Source of the DNA: Pseudomonadota bacterium | GTDB lineage: Bacteria; Myxococcota_A; UBA796; SXON01 | Assembly: GCA_030684355.1 (NCBI GenBank) | Contig: JAUXTN010000077.1 | Span: forward strand, 1-52,627 | Direction: 5' to 3' | DNA: 52,627 bases | Part shown: one piece after another, positions 9,506-17,869 of the stretch | Numbering within the stretch: position 1 is the stretch's first letter | How the letters are laid out: each line of letters starts with the position of its first letter | Position numbers and translations under genes: made by a program | Notes under the pieces: model-generated | Database searches by the model: none | The model's input: the letters and a program-made list of their open reading frames with translations, nothing else | Told to the model about the DNA's origin: nothing

Positions 9506-10348
9506 CTACGGCCGCGCCCGCTCGGCCCGCTCGGCCCGCTCGGCGCGCCGGAACGCCCCCGGCGCCACCCCGTGCTCCCGGCGGAACGACCGCGCGAACG
9601 ACCTCGGGTCCGCGTAGCCGACGCGCTCGGCGATGATGTCGACGCACTCGTCGGTGTCGACCAGTCGCCGCCGCGCCTCGGCGAGCCGCCCGGCGCGGAT
9701 CCACTCGCCGACGGTGCGACCGGTGGCGAGGCGCACGGCCGTGGTGAGGTGGGCGGGGGTGCGGCGCAGGGTGCGCGCCACCTCGTCGAGGGTGAGCGGG
9801 CCGAGGCAACGCGCCTCGATGAGCGCGAGCGCGGCGGGCACCAGGGAGCTCTCGTCCGGAGACGCGGCGGGGGTCACGCGGCTGGCGCGGGCCACCTCGG
9901 CCAGGATGAGGGTGAGGAGGCTCTCCGTCACGGCGGTGCGATGCACGTTCGGCGTCGCCTGCTCGCGCTGGAGCTCCTCGAGGAGCCCGATCACGTGCGC
10001 CTGGCGCCCCGGCGGCAGCTCCAGGAGGGGCAAGGCGCCGGCGCGGACGCGGTCGAACACGGAGAGGAGCCCGGCGCGGTCCGCCGACAGGCAGGTGCGG
10101 CACACGGCGAGGCCCCACATGTCGGCCCCGCGCGAGGCGAGGATCCGGTGCGCGTCCCCCGCCGGGAGCACGTGGACGTGGCCGGCCTCGATGTCGAGCT
10201 CGCCGCGGTGCTGCACCCGCACCTGTCCGCCCACGTAGAAGCCGAGCACGCCGTAGGAGTGCACCGACGGAGGCCCGCCGCAGGGGACGAACGCCTTCCG
10301 GTGGTGGGCCACGAACGTCGAGAGGGGGGGCGCCACGGACATCCCCAT
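9506..10348 (-). CDS. AraC-family transcriptional regulator
   Basis: The protein has 280 aa. The N-terminal part (about 20-110) looks like a cupin-type sensor domain (VHSYGVLGFYVGG, then a His/Asp-containing strand region). Residues about 175-275 form the two helix-turn-helix units of AraC/XylS regulators, with GYADPRSFARSFRREHGVAP as the typical second unit. The ATG overlaps the stop of the upstream flavoprotein gene (TGATG), so the two are translationally coupled. This suggests the regulator controls the flavoprotein or senses a related redox signal; the effector is unknown. The C-terminus is an Arg/Ala/Glu-rich tail. Confidence 0.9.
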   Translation of the reverse strand: MGMSVAPPLSTFVAHHRKAFVPCGGPPSVHSYGVLGFYVGGQVRVQHRGELDIEAGHVHVLPAGDAHRILASRGADMWGLAVCRTCLSADRAGLLSVFDRVRAGALPLLELPPGRQAHVIGLLEELQREQATPNVHRTAVTESLLTLILAEVARASRVTPAASPDESSLVPAALALIEARCLGPLTLDEVARTLRRTPAHLTTAVRLATGRTVGEWIRAGRLAEARRRLVDTDECVDIIAERVGYADPRSFARSFRREHGVAPGAFRRAERAERAERARP

Positions 10349-11253
10349 CAGCGTAGCCGGCCCGCCACGTCATCGAGCGTGAGCGCGTGGTTCATCATCG
10401 CCGCCGCGAAGACCCCCGCGCTGGCCGCCATCACCGCGCCCTGCGGATGCGCCGCCGCGTCGCCCGCGACGTGGACGCCCGGCATCGAGCTCTGCTTCTG
10501 GTCGTCCACCCGCACGAGCCCCGCCTCGCTAAGCTCGAGGCCCATCCGCACGACGAGCGCGGTCGGACGCTGGGCGGGGTGCAGGAAGAGGGCGTCGCAC
10601 GGCCGGGTCCGTCCGTCCGCGAGCTCCACGTGGTGCACGTGCCCGGCCTCCGAGTGGAGGCGCGCGATCTTCGTGGTCTCGACGGGCACGCCCGCCGCGT
10701 CGAGCTTCGCGCTCGTGTCGGCGGAGAGCGACGCGCCGTCCGTGTAGAGCACGAGGTTCGCCGTCCAGCCCCGGAGGACCAGCGACCAGGAGGCCACGGC
10801 GTCGGTCGACGCGAGCACGCCCCAGGCCCGGTCCCGCACCTCCCAACCGTGGCAGTACGGACATTGGAAGGCGCTGGTGCCCCACGCCTCGGCGAGGCCC
10901 GGCACGTCGGGCGGGACGTCGACCACGCCCGTGGCGAGCAGGACCCGGCGCGCCGAGACGGTGGTGCCGTCTTCGAGCGTGACGGACAGCCGATCGCCGG
11001 CCCGGACCACGTCGACGACGCCCACGGCGCGGGTCTCGACGGAGGGGTAGGCCCCGAGGTCCGCGTGCGCGGCGGCGCGGAAGTCGCGGGGCGAGACGCC
11101 GTCGCGGGTGATGAAGTTGTGGATGCCGACGGCGGCGGCGTTGCGGGGGGTGCCGGCGTCGCAGAGGAGGACACGCTTGCGGGCGCGACCGAAGACGAGG
11201 GCGGCGGAGAGGCCGGCGGGACCGCCGCCGACGATGAGGACGTCCGTTTGCAT
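10348..11253 (-). CDS. Thioredoxin-reductase-like FAD/NAD(P) oxidoreductase
   Basis: The protein has 301 aa and two Rossmann segments. The FAD-binding GGGPAG is at residues 9-14, and the redox pair is Cys131-Pro-Tyr-Cys134 in CPYCHGWE, which replaces the CATC of true TrxB. CPYCHG flavoproteins are frequent in actinobacteria and proteobacteria, usually beside a regulator as here; several are thought to act on small disulfides or as orphan TrxR-like enzymes, but the substrate is not defined. The NAD(P) site is less clear: the second glycine loop (WGVLASTDAVASW) lacks the normal GxGxxG. It is first of a coupled pair with the AraC gene and divergent from trxB at 11417. Confidence 0.85.
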   Translation of the reverse strand: MQTDVLIVGGGPAGLSAALVFGRARKRVLLCDAGTPRNAAAVGIHNFITRDGVSPRDFRAAAHADLGAYPSVETRAVGVVDVVRAGDRLSVTLEDGTTVSARRVLLATGVVDVPPDVPGLAEAWGTSAFQCPYCHGWEVRDRAWGVLASTDAVASWSLVLRGWTANLVLYTDGASLSADTSAKLDAAGVPVETTKIARLHSEAGHVHHVELADGRTRPCDALFLHPAQRPTALVVRMGLELSEAGLVRVDDQKQSSMPGVHVAGDAAAHPQGAVMAASAGVFAAAMMNHALTLDDVAGRLR

Positions 11254-11401
11254 GCCGCAGCTTCACGCGGAGGTCGGGCCCGGACCAGGGCCGCGTTTGC
11301 GACCGGGCGGGCCGGGGTTTCGAGGGGGGCGTCGGCGTCGCGTCCGGGGGACGGCGCGGGAATGTCGTGCTCGCGCGCCGTACCGCACACGCGCGCGACC
11401 G

Positions 11402-11407
11402 GATAAG
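11402..11407 (+). promoter_or_regulatory. GATAAG box 9 nt before the trxB ATG
   Basis: This is a possible -10 element. The same GATAAG hexamer lies 9 nt before the start at 26498 and 7 nt before the start at 23182. No ribosome-binding site separates it from the start codon. Confidence 0.4.
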
Positions 11408-11416
11408 CCGCCGGGC

Positions 11417-12364
11417 ATGCGTCACGAGAAGGTCGTCATCCTCGGCTCCGGCCCCGCCGGGCTCACCGCCGCGCTCTACGCCGCCCGCGCCAACCTGGAC
11501 CCGCTGGTCCTGGAGGGCATGCAGCCGGGCGGGCAGCTCACCATCACCACCGATGTCGACAACTACCCCGGGTTCCCCGAGGGCGTGCTCGGCCCCGAGC
11601 TCATGGAGCGGATGCACGCGCAGGTCTCGCGCTTCGGCACCCGCTTCGAGTTCGACGAGGTCGAGTCCTGCGATCTGGGCTCGCGCCCGTTCCAGCTCAC
11701 CACGGCGAACGGTCAGAAGATCGCGACGGACGTGCTCATCATCGCCACCGGCGCCTCGGCCAAGTACCTCGGCCTCGAGAGCGAGACCCGCCTGCGCGGC
11801 TACGGCGTGAGCGCCTGCGCCACGTGCGACGGCTTCTTCTTCAAGGGCGCCGAGATCGTCGTCGTCGGCGGCGGCGACACCGCGATGGAGGAGGCCACCT
11901 TCCTCACCAAGTTCGCGGCCAAGGTGTACTGCATCGTGCGGCGCGACGTGCTGCGCGCGAGCAAGGCGATGCAGGATCGCGCGCTCGCGAACCCCAAGCT
12001 CGAGTTCATCTGGAACAGCGAGATCACCGAGGTCCTGGGTGAGAAGGCCGTCGAGGCCGTCCGCATCAAGAACGTCGTGACGGGCGAAGAGCACGTGAAG
12101 CCGGTGACCGGCATGTTCCTCGGCATCGGCCACCAGCCGAACACCCGCCCCTTCCTCGACTGGCTCGACCACGACGAGGCCGGCTACCTCACCACGACCC
12201 CCGGGCGCACCGCGACCAACATCCCCGGCGTCTTCGCGTGTGGAGACGCCCAGGATCACTACTACCGGCAGGCGGTGACCGCGGCCGGCAGCGGGTGCCA
12301 GGCGGCGATCGAGGCCGAGCGTTGGTTGGAAGACCAGAAGCACGGCGGGACCTCGTCCCACTAA
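11417..12364 (+). CDS. trxB: Thioredoxin reductase
   Basis: The product is 315 aa, the usual TrxB length. It transfers electrons from NADPH through FAD to thioredoxin in the cytoplasm. FAD-binding GSGPAG is at residues 10-15. The active-site disulfide is Cys134-Ala-Thr-Cys137 in CATCDG, the NADPH-binding GGGDTAMEEA follows around 151-160, and GVFACGDAQD is the C-terminal FAD motif. The ATG at 11417 begins the family-like N-terminus; the longer open frame upstream (to 11108) reads as non-coding. It is divergent from a paralogous TrxR-like gene with 163 bp between them. Confidence 0.95.
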   Translation: MRHEKVVILGSGPAGLTAALYAARANLDPLVLEGMQPGGQLTITTDVDNYPGFPEGVLGPELMERMHAQVSRFGTRFEFDEVESCDLGSRPFQLTTANGQKIATDVLIIATGASAKYLGLESETRLRGYGVSACATCDGFFFKGAEIVVVGGGDTAMEEATFLTKFAAKVYCIVRRDVLRASKAMQDRALANPKLEFIWNSEITEVLGEKAVEAVRIKNVVTGEEHVKPVTGMFLGIGHQPNTRPFLDWLDHDEAGYLTTTPGRTATNIPGVFACGDAQDHYYRQAVTAAGSGCQAAIEAERWLEDQKHGGTSSH

Positions 12365-12393
12365 CGGCCTGGGCCTCGCGGCGGCGAGTGCAT

Positions 12394-12399
12394 TAGACT
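12394..12399 (+). promoter_or_regulatory. TAGACT -10-like box upstream of the M16 pair
   Basis: The hexamer matches TAnnnT and lies 25 nt before the TTG start, leaving room for the CGGAG ribosome-binding site just before the gene. It is the same hexamer as the box at 36817-36822. Confidence 0.4.
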
Positions 12400-12424
12400 C
12401 CGGGCTCCTCTACCCGGAGCGCCC

Positions 12425-13723
12425 TTGCTCTTGCTGCTCGCCCTGCCCGCCTTTGCGCAGGACATCCCGTTCGAACGCTACGACCTCCCCAACGGGCTCC
12501 AGGTCATCCTCCACGAGGACCACAGCCTGCCGCAGGTCGTGGTCGACATCTGGTACCAGGTGGGCTCGAAGGACGAGGTCGCGGGGCGATCGGGCTTCGC
12601 GCACCTCTTCGAGCACCTCATGTTCATGGGGACCGACCGCCTGCCCGGCAGCGGGTTCGACCAGGTGATGGAGGCCTACGGGGGCTCCAACAACGCCTGG
12701 ACGATGGAGGACGCCACCAACTACTTCGAGGTGGGCCCGCCGAACCTGCTCTCCACGTTCTTGTGGATGGAGGCCGACCGCATGGAAGCGCTCGGCAAGG
12801 CGATGACGGACGACAAGCTGAAGATCCAGCGCGGTGTCGTGCAGAACGAGCGGCGCCAGTCCTACGAGGACGAGCCCTACGGCGTCGCGTGGCTCGAGGT
12901 GCCGGCGCTCCTGTACCCGGCGGGCCACCCCTACGCGCACACCGTCATCGGCACGCACGAGGACCTCGAGGCGGCCTCGCTCCAGGACGTGAAGGACTTC
13001 TTCTCCACCTGGTACGTGCCGAACAACGCCTCGCTCGTGGTCGCGGGAGACTTCGACTCGGCGGCCGTGAAGCCGCTCATCGAGAAGTACTTCGGGCACA
13101 TCGCCTCGCGCCCGCTCCCGGCCCGGCCGAGCCCCGCGGTGGTCACCGCCCCGCAGAAGGCCCGCGTCGACGTGACCGACCAGGTGCAGTTCCCCCAGGT
13201 GAACCTGTTCTGGCACACGCCCGCCTCCTACGCCCAGGGGGACGCCGAGCTCCAGCTCGTGGCGTCGCTCCTCGGCGAAGGGGAGTCGAGCCGCCTGTAC
13301 GAGGCCCTGGTCGTCGGGGGACTCGCGCAGGAGGTGGCGGTGCTCCAGAGCCCGACCCAGCTCGGGAGCGCCTTCATCGTGTCCGCCACGGCGATGGAGG
13401 GCGTCACGCCCGACCGCCTGGAGGCCGCGATCATGAAGGAAATCGGAGCGTTGGCGAAGCAGCCGCCGACCGCCCCGGAGATGGCGCGCCTGAAGAACCA
13501 ATTCGAGTACGGGTTCCTCTCGGGCCTGGAGTCGCTCCTCCAACGCGCGACCCAACTCAACGAGTACGACGCCTACACGGGCTCGCCCGACTACCTCGCG
13601 AAGGACCTCGCCCGGTTCCGCGGCGCCACCGCCGAGGGGCTCGCCTCCGCCACCGCAACCTGGTTGAAGCCCGAGCTCGTGGGCCGCGTCGTCGTGCGCC
13701 CCGAGACCCCGGAGACCAAGTGA
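12425..13723 (+). CDS. M16-family zinc metallopeptidase, catalytic subunit
   Basis: The product is a 432-aa exported peptidase. The TTG start follows CGGAG and gives MLLLLALPAFAQD, a short Sec signal with an Ala-x-Ala-like cleavage site. The inverted zinc motif HxxEH is present as His60-Leu-Phe-Glu63-His64 (FAHLFEHLMF), and the distal ligand is Glu142 in NERRQ. The second, non-catalytic M16 half follows to about residue 425. The length matches a single-chain M16B subunit such as bacterial processing-peptidase-like proteins. It is coupled to the next gene (TGATG overlap), which encodes a second M16 chain lacking the zinc motif; the two probably form an active/inactive heterodimer in the periplasm. 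Confidence 0.92.
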   Translation: MLLLLALPAFAQDIPFERYDLPNGLQVILHEDHSLPQVVVDIWYQVGSKDEVAGRSGFAHLFEHLMFMGTDRLPGSGFDQVMEAYGGSNNAWTMEDATNYFEVGPPNLLSTFLWMEADRMEALGKAMTDDKLKIQRGVVQNERRQSYEDEPYGVAWLEVPALLYPAGHPYAHTVIGTHEDLEAASLQDVKDFFSTWYVPNNASLVVAGDFDSAAVKPLIEKYFGHIASRPLPARPSPAVVTAPQKARVDVTDQVQFPQVNLFWHTPASYAQGDAELQLVASLLGEGESSRLYEALVVGGLAQEVAVLQSPTQLGSAFIVSATAMEGVTPDRLEAAIMKEIGALAKQPPTAPEMARLKNQFEYGFLSGLESLLQRATQLNEYDAYTGSPDYLAKDLARFRGATAEGLASATATWLKPELVGRVVVRPETPETK

Positions 13724-15171
13724 TGATCACCCTCCTCGCCTTGTTCTTCGCCTGCGCTCCCAAGGCCCCGCCCGCCCCCGCGGTGGTCGAGGCCGCGCCC
13801 GCGCCCGTCGATCTGCTCGGCCCCCGGCCGGAGGTCGGGCCCGAGGTGCCGTTCGCGCTCCCCACGCCCGAGGCCACGCGCCTCTCCAACGGCGCTGGCG
13901 TCTGGGTCGTCCCCGCGCCGGCGCTCCCGCTCGTGACCGTCACGCTGTCCGTCCCCGGGGGCGCCTCGGTCGACGCCGCCGGCAAGGAAGGCACCGCCGC
14001 CATCGGCGACCGCCTCCTCACCCAGGGCGCCGGCAAGCTCGATGCGCGCGCGTTCGCCGCCGCGGTCGAGGAGCTCGGCGTGCAGCTCGACGTCGAGACG
14101 GGCCGCGCGGCCTCCACCATCACGATGTCCTTCACCAAGGACAAGATGGGCCCCGCGCTCGACCTGCTCGCCGACATGGTGCTGCGGCCGAAGCTCACGG
14201 CGGTCGACTTCGCCCGCGAGAAGGGGATCCTCGTCTCCGACCTCCGCATGGGCCAGGACGAGCCCGTGGCCGTGGCCGCCAAGGTGGCGTGGGTCCAGTG
14301 GTTCGGCGCCGGGCACCCCTACAGCCGCTCGCCGGACGGCACGGTCAAGGGCATGGAAGCCGTGACGTTCAAGGACGCCAAGGCCTACCACAAGCTCGCG
14401 TGGAACGCGGCGGGTGCCACGTTCACCGCCGCCGGTGCCATCACCAAGGACGAGATCGCGACCGCCCTCGAGTCCCGCCTCGGCAAGCCCTGGAAGGCCG
14501 GCCAGGCCGCCGTCGTCAAGCTCCCGCCCGTGCCCGCCCACACCGCGGAGTCCGGCGGGACCCCGATCGTGCTCGTCGACAAGCCGGGCAGCTCGCAGAC
14601 CATGTTCTACCTGGTGTTCGACGGCCCCGCCTTCGGTGACCCCGCGCTCGCCCCCGTGAAGAGCGGCACGGTGGTGCTCGGCGGCACGTTCACGTCGCGG
14701 CTCAACGGCCTCCTCCGCGAGAAGAAGGCCTACACCTACGGCGTGCGCGCAGGCGTGCAGGCGCTCCCCGGCGCCGGCGTCCGCACGATCACCACGCGCA
14801 TCCGCACGGACGTGACCGCCGAGGCGATGACCGACCTCCTCGGCGAGCTCACCGCCATCCGCGCCGGTGTCACCCCCGAAGAGGTCACCAAGGCCCGCGC
14901 CGCCTACCGGCAGGACCTCGTGGAGGCCATGGAGTCCCGCTCCGGCATGGCGGGCACCTTCGCGCCGTACCACCGCGCCGGCCTCGACGTGGGCGCGCTC
15001 GCCGTGGAGCTCGGCGCCATGCAGGCGGTCACGCCCGAGCAGGTCAAGCCCGCGATGGCCGCCTACGACCCGGCCAAGGCCGTGATCGTGCTCGTGGGCG
15101 ACAAGGCGGTCATCCAGGCGCCGCTCGCCAAGGCGGGCTTCGACAAGATCGTCGTGGTCGAGCCGCTGTAA
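13723..15171 (+). CDS. M16-family peptidase, zinc-less partner subunit (lipoprotein)
   Basis: The product is 482 aa, starting MITLLALFFAC with a short lipobox (Cys11), so it is probably membrane-anchored. An Ala/Pro-rich spacer leads to an M16 fold from about residue 45. Where the catalytic subunit has HxxEH this protein reads AIGDRLLTQGA, so zinc cannot bind. The substrate-grasping Arg/Tyr motif near the C-terminal half (LREKKAYTYGVRAG) is retained, as expected of the partner chain. The start overlaps the stop of the upstream catalytic subunit. A reasonable inference is that this chain tethers the soluble catalytic chain to the membrane. Confidence 0.9.
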   Translation: MITLLALFFACAPKAPPAPAVVEAAPAPVDLLGPRPEVGPEVPFALPTPEATRLSNGAGVWVVPAPALPLVTVTLSVPGGASVDAAGKEGTAAIGDRLLTQGAGKLDARAFAAAVEELGVQLDVETGRAASTITMSFTKDKMGPALDLLADMVLRPKLTAVDFAREKGILVSDLRMGQDEPVAVAAKVAWVQWFGAGHPYSRSPDGTVKGMEAVTFKDAKAYHKLAWNAAGATFTAAGAITKDEIATALESRLGKPWKAGQAAVVKLPPVPAHTAESGGTPIVLVDKPGSSQTMFYLVFDGPAFGDPALAPVKSGTVVLGGTFTSRLNGLLREKKAYTYGVRAGVQALPGAGVRTITTRIRTDVTAEAMTDLLGELTAIRAGVTPEEVTKARAAYRQDLVEAMESRSGMAGTFAPYHRAGLDVGALAVELGAMQAVTPEQVKPAMAAYDPAKAVIVLVGDKAVIQAPLAKAGFDKIVVVEPL

Positions 15172-15195
15172 CAGTCGAGCCGGCGCTCGAGCAAA

Positions 15196-15230
15196 GGGGC
15201 CCCGAACGCCTACAGTGGTGTTCGGGGCCC
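15196..15230. terminator. Bidirectional hairpin terminator
   Basis: GGGCCCCGAAC at 15197-15207 pairs perfectly with GTTCGGGGCCC at 15220-15230. It sits between convergent stops at 15171 and 15241. A T-containing but weak tract follows on the plus strand. Confidence 0.75.
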
Positions 15231-15240
15231 GCTTCGTTGG

Positions 15241-16350
15241 CTAGTAGACGGTGATCTTGGTGATGGCGGCCTTCAGGTTGAAGCCGTCCACGCCCTTGGC
15301 GGTGGTCAGGGTGTCCAGGCCGTCGGGGTGGCCGATCTCGCCCAGGGCCCACGCCGCGTTCTCCTGGATGGAGTTCTTGGCCTTCTTGTCCTGGATGATG
15401 GCCTCGGCCACCGGGACGATGCCGAGCGCGCCGATCTTGCCGAGGTCGCGGAGGCGGTCGCTGCGATCGCCCACGTCGTTGGCCTCGTCCTTCACGAACG
15501 CGATCCAGCCGTCCACCTGGGCCTGGAGCGCGGGCCCGAAGGACTCCGTCGCCGCCGGGAGGAGGCTCGCCTTGTCCACGCCGAGCGGCGCCAGGGGGCC
15601 CATCGGGGGCGTGTTCTTGTTCTTCTTGATGCCGGCCGCGGCGTCGATGAGGGTCGTCTTCAGGATGCCGCCGACCTCGGCCGTGGTGGCCGTGTAGTAG
15701 GCGAACTGGTCCTTGTCGTCGGGGATGGCGGAGACGAGGCCGCTCACGCCGCCCGACATCGCGCCCATCACCATGCCGGCCGTGCCGCTCGTGCCAGCGA
15801 GGTACTGGAGCTTGAACACGGCGTTGTCCGCCTTGTCGACACCCACGATCTCGACCAGGTACTCCACCGCGTTGGCCGTGTTGCTGAAGTAGCGGATGTT
15901 CGTGTAGACGATGAGGTCGCCCTCGGTGCCGGCGGTGACCTTCTTCTTCCAGGACTTGGTGACACCCTGGAGGTAGGCCACCTGCATGGTCTGGACGAGC
16001 TTCTCGCCGGCGACCTTGTAGCGGCCCATCGAGTTGCGGGCGGGCGCGACGGCCACGGTCTTGTACATGTCGGGCGCGAAGCCCTCGGCGACCCACACCC
16101 ACTCGGCCTTGGAGAACTTCTGCATCCCGGAGGTGTCGCCGAGGAACGCGGAGGGGGCGACCATCTCCTTGGACTTCTTCAGGGAGGTGACGATGGCGTC
16201 CTTCGACCACGCGTCACGCGCGGGATCCCACCAGCCGTCCGCGGGGAGGGCGACGCCGATGGTGCCGTCCGCGGTGTCGTCCGCGTAGGCGGGGGCGGCG
16301 AGGAGGGGGGAGGCGAGGAGGGCGAGGAGGAGCAGGGTACGCAAGGACAC
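15241..16350 (-). CDS. Secreted hypothetical protein with C-terminal HEAT-like repeat
   Basis: The product is 369 aa from a GTG start at 16350 and begins with a good Sec signal (MSLRTLLLLALLASPLLAAPAYA, cleaved after AYA). The mature part is acidic and aromatic, with alternating strands and no catalytic motif that I recognise. Around residues 300-355 there is an Ala/Gly-rich helical repeat (AAWALGEIGHPDGLDTL) that resembles a HEAT/PBS-lyase repeat, a protein-binding module. It is probably periplasmic or secreted. It is transcribed alone toward the bidirectional terminator and lies downstream of the VCBS protein gene on the same strand, about 108 bp away. No function can be assigned. Confidence 0.8.
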   Translation of the reverse strand: MSLRTLLLLALLASPLLAAPAYADDTADGTIGVALPADGWWDPARDAWSKDAIVTSLKKSKEMVAPSAFLGDTSGMQKFSKAEWVWVAEGFAPDMYKTVAVAPARNSMGRYKVAGEKLVQTMQVAYLQGVTKSWKKKVTAGTEGDLIVYTNIRYFSNTANAVEYLVEIVGVDKADNAVFKLQYLAGTSGTAGMVMGAMSGGVSGLVSAIPDDKDQFAYYTATTAEVGGILKTTLIDAAAGIKKNKNTPPMGPLAPLGVDKASLLPAATESFGPALQAQVDGWIAFVKDEANDVGDRSDRLRDLGKIGALGIVPVAEAIIQDKKAKNSIQENAAWALGEIGHPDGLDTLTTAKGVDGFNLKAAITKITVY

Positions 16351-16458
16351 TCCGTGTCTGGGGGATGGCGACTAACGCGCGAGGATACGCGCGACCCCCT
16401 GGTTTCGTTCGGTAGCGCCCTCAGAACCTCCTCGAATTCGAGACTGCAACACGACGGG

Positions 16459-17808
16459 TCAGGGCACCCGCAGGATCGTCGCCGTGGCCTCCTTGGGGCC
16501 CCACACGACGATCTCCGCGCGGCCATCCCCGGTGAGGTCGTGCACGAACAGCGTGTCGTCCCCCACGGGCACCCGGAGGCTCGTTTCGTGTGCCGGCGTG
16601 GCCTCGATCCCGCCCAACTTGCCACGGTACACGCGCACGCGATCCTCGGCGTCGTTGGTCACGAGATCGATGCGGCCGTCGCCGTCGACATCCTTCTTCA
16701 GGGTGCCCTGGAACCGGCCCGGCGCCTCCAGGGGGAACGCGAACGTGCGCAGCGTGACGGGCGCCTGGAACGTGCCGGCCTTCATCTCGAACCACGCGAG
16801 ATCCACCCGCGCGCTCTTCGCGAGCAAGGCGCGCGCGATGGTGCCGATGTTCACGTCCACGATGGGCGCGACGAAGTCCTTGTCGCCATCCCCGTCGAGA
16901 TCGAGGAGCTCCATCCCGAACGCCGCCGCGGCGATCGGCACCACCTGGAGCGCGCCGAAGCCGTCCCCGCGGCCCTTGCCCCACGCGAGCTCGGCCGTGG
17001 CGCCGAACCAGCTCCCGGCCAGCACGAGGCGCTGCACGGCGAGGTCGGTCTTGCCGTCGCCGTCGAGGTCCTCGATCCACACCCCGCTGATGCGGCGCTT
17101 CGTCTCGCCCGGCTTGGGATCCTCCTCGGGCGGCTCCAGGTCGAGCGGCAGCGCGATGGACGCCGCGCGCGCCCCGACCGTCTCCCCCGTGTAGTAGGTG
17201 CCCATCTTCGCGCCGGCGGGGAGCCCGAGATCCAACTTGCCATCGCCGTCGAAGTCGGCCACGGCGAGGGGAGGGGGAGACAACGTGGCATTGCTCGCCG
17301 CGCCGCCGGTCGACCAATCGAGCGAGATCGCGCCCTCCGCGGGGGCCGCGATGCTGCCGAGCGCGGTGCCGTCGGTGCGGAAGGCGAGGTAGCGGCCGGC
17401 GGACCACGCCAGGAGCTCCGGGACGCCGTCCTTGTCGAGGTCGTGGGCGAGGGGCGCCCACGCGGGGGTCGTCGGGCCGAGCGCCGCGAGCACCGTCGGG
17501 AAGCGGGCGACGCGCGCGGAGGAGCCCGTCGCGGGGTCGAGCTTCACGAGGCCCTCCCGGTCGAGGCCCCAGAGGCCATGGTCGGCGTCCCACAAGAGCG
17601 GCCGGCTCCCAAGGTCGAGCTCGTGGCGGCCGCCGAGCACGCCGTTCTCCCCGAAGTGGAGCACCGTGAGCTTCACGGTGTCCGGGGCGCCGGGGCGGGG
17701 CGTCCGGCTGACGACGATCAGCTCGTCGCGGCCGTCTCCGTCGACGTCACCGGCGCGCAGCTCGGCGGCGTTCGGAGGCAGGGGCACGGACTGGGCGGAG
17801 AGCGGCAT
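16459..17808 (-). CDS. VCBS/FG-GAP repeat protein
   Basis: The product is 449 aa. It contains repeated GDVDGDGRDELIV and VADFDGDGKLDLGLP segments along its length, the FG-GAP/VCBS pattern that forms a calcium-loop beta-propeller. I count at least six such Asp-rich loops, including DLDKDGVPELLAW, DLDGDGKTDLAV, DLDGDGDKDFV, DVDGDGRIDLV and DLTGDGRAEIV. The start is the ATG at 17808, which is preceded by a TACACT box 5 nt upstream; an upstream frame extension to 17859 looks spurious. There is no obvious signal peptide, which is unusual for this family and leaves location open. Binding partner unknown. Confidence 0.85.
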   Translation of the reverse strand: MPLSAQSVPLPPNAAELRAGDVDGDGRDELIVVSRTPRPGAPDTVKLTVLHFGENGVLGGRHELDLGSRPLLWDADHGLWGLDREGLVKLDPATGSSARVARFPTVLAALGPTTPAWAPLAHDLDKDGVPELLAWSAGRYLAFRTDGTALGSIAAPAEGAISLDWSTGGAASNATLSPPPLAVADFDGDGKLDLGLPAGAKMGTYYTGETVGARAASIALPLDLEPPEEDPKPGETKRRISGVWIEDLDGDGKTDLAVQRLVLAGSWFGATAELAWGKGRGDGFGALQVVPIAAAAFGMELLDLDGDGDKDFVAPIVDVNIGTIARALLAKSARVDLAWFEMKAGTFQAPVTLRTFAFPLEAPGRFQGTLKKDVDGDGRIDLVTNDAEDRVRVYRGKLGGIEATPAHETSLRVPVGDDTLFVHDLTGDGRAEIVVWGPKEATATILRVP

Positions 17809-17813
17809 GGGGC

Positions 17814-17819
17814 AGTGTA
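17814..17819 (-). promoter_or_regulatory. TACACT box 5 nt before the VCBS gene start
   Basis: It fits TAnnnT. Spacing to the ATG at 17808 is 5 nt, leaving no space for a ribosome-binding site, as expected for a leaderless transcript. The same hexamer precedes 28581. Confidence 0.45.
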
Positions 17820-17869
17820 GCGCGCGCCCCGTGCGTCCGGACTCGAGCCGGCTCCCCATCGGGGGTGGC

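Noticed and set aside
7273..11253. Toxin-immunity locus around the OTU-like protein
   Set aside because: No small downstream immunity-like gene: the next gene on the right-hand strand is the convergent DUF695-RraB gene, which belongs to a known family and is not adjacent in the same direction.
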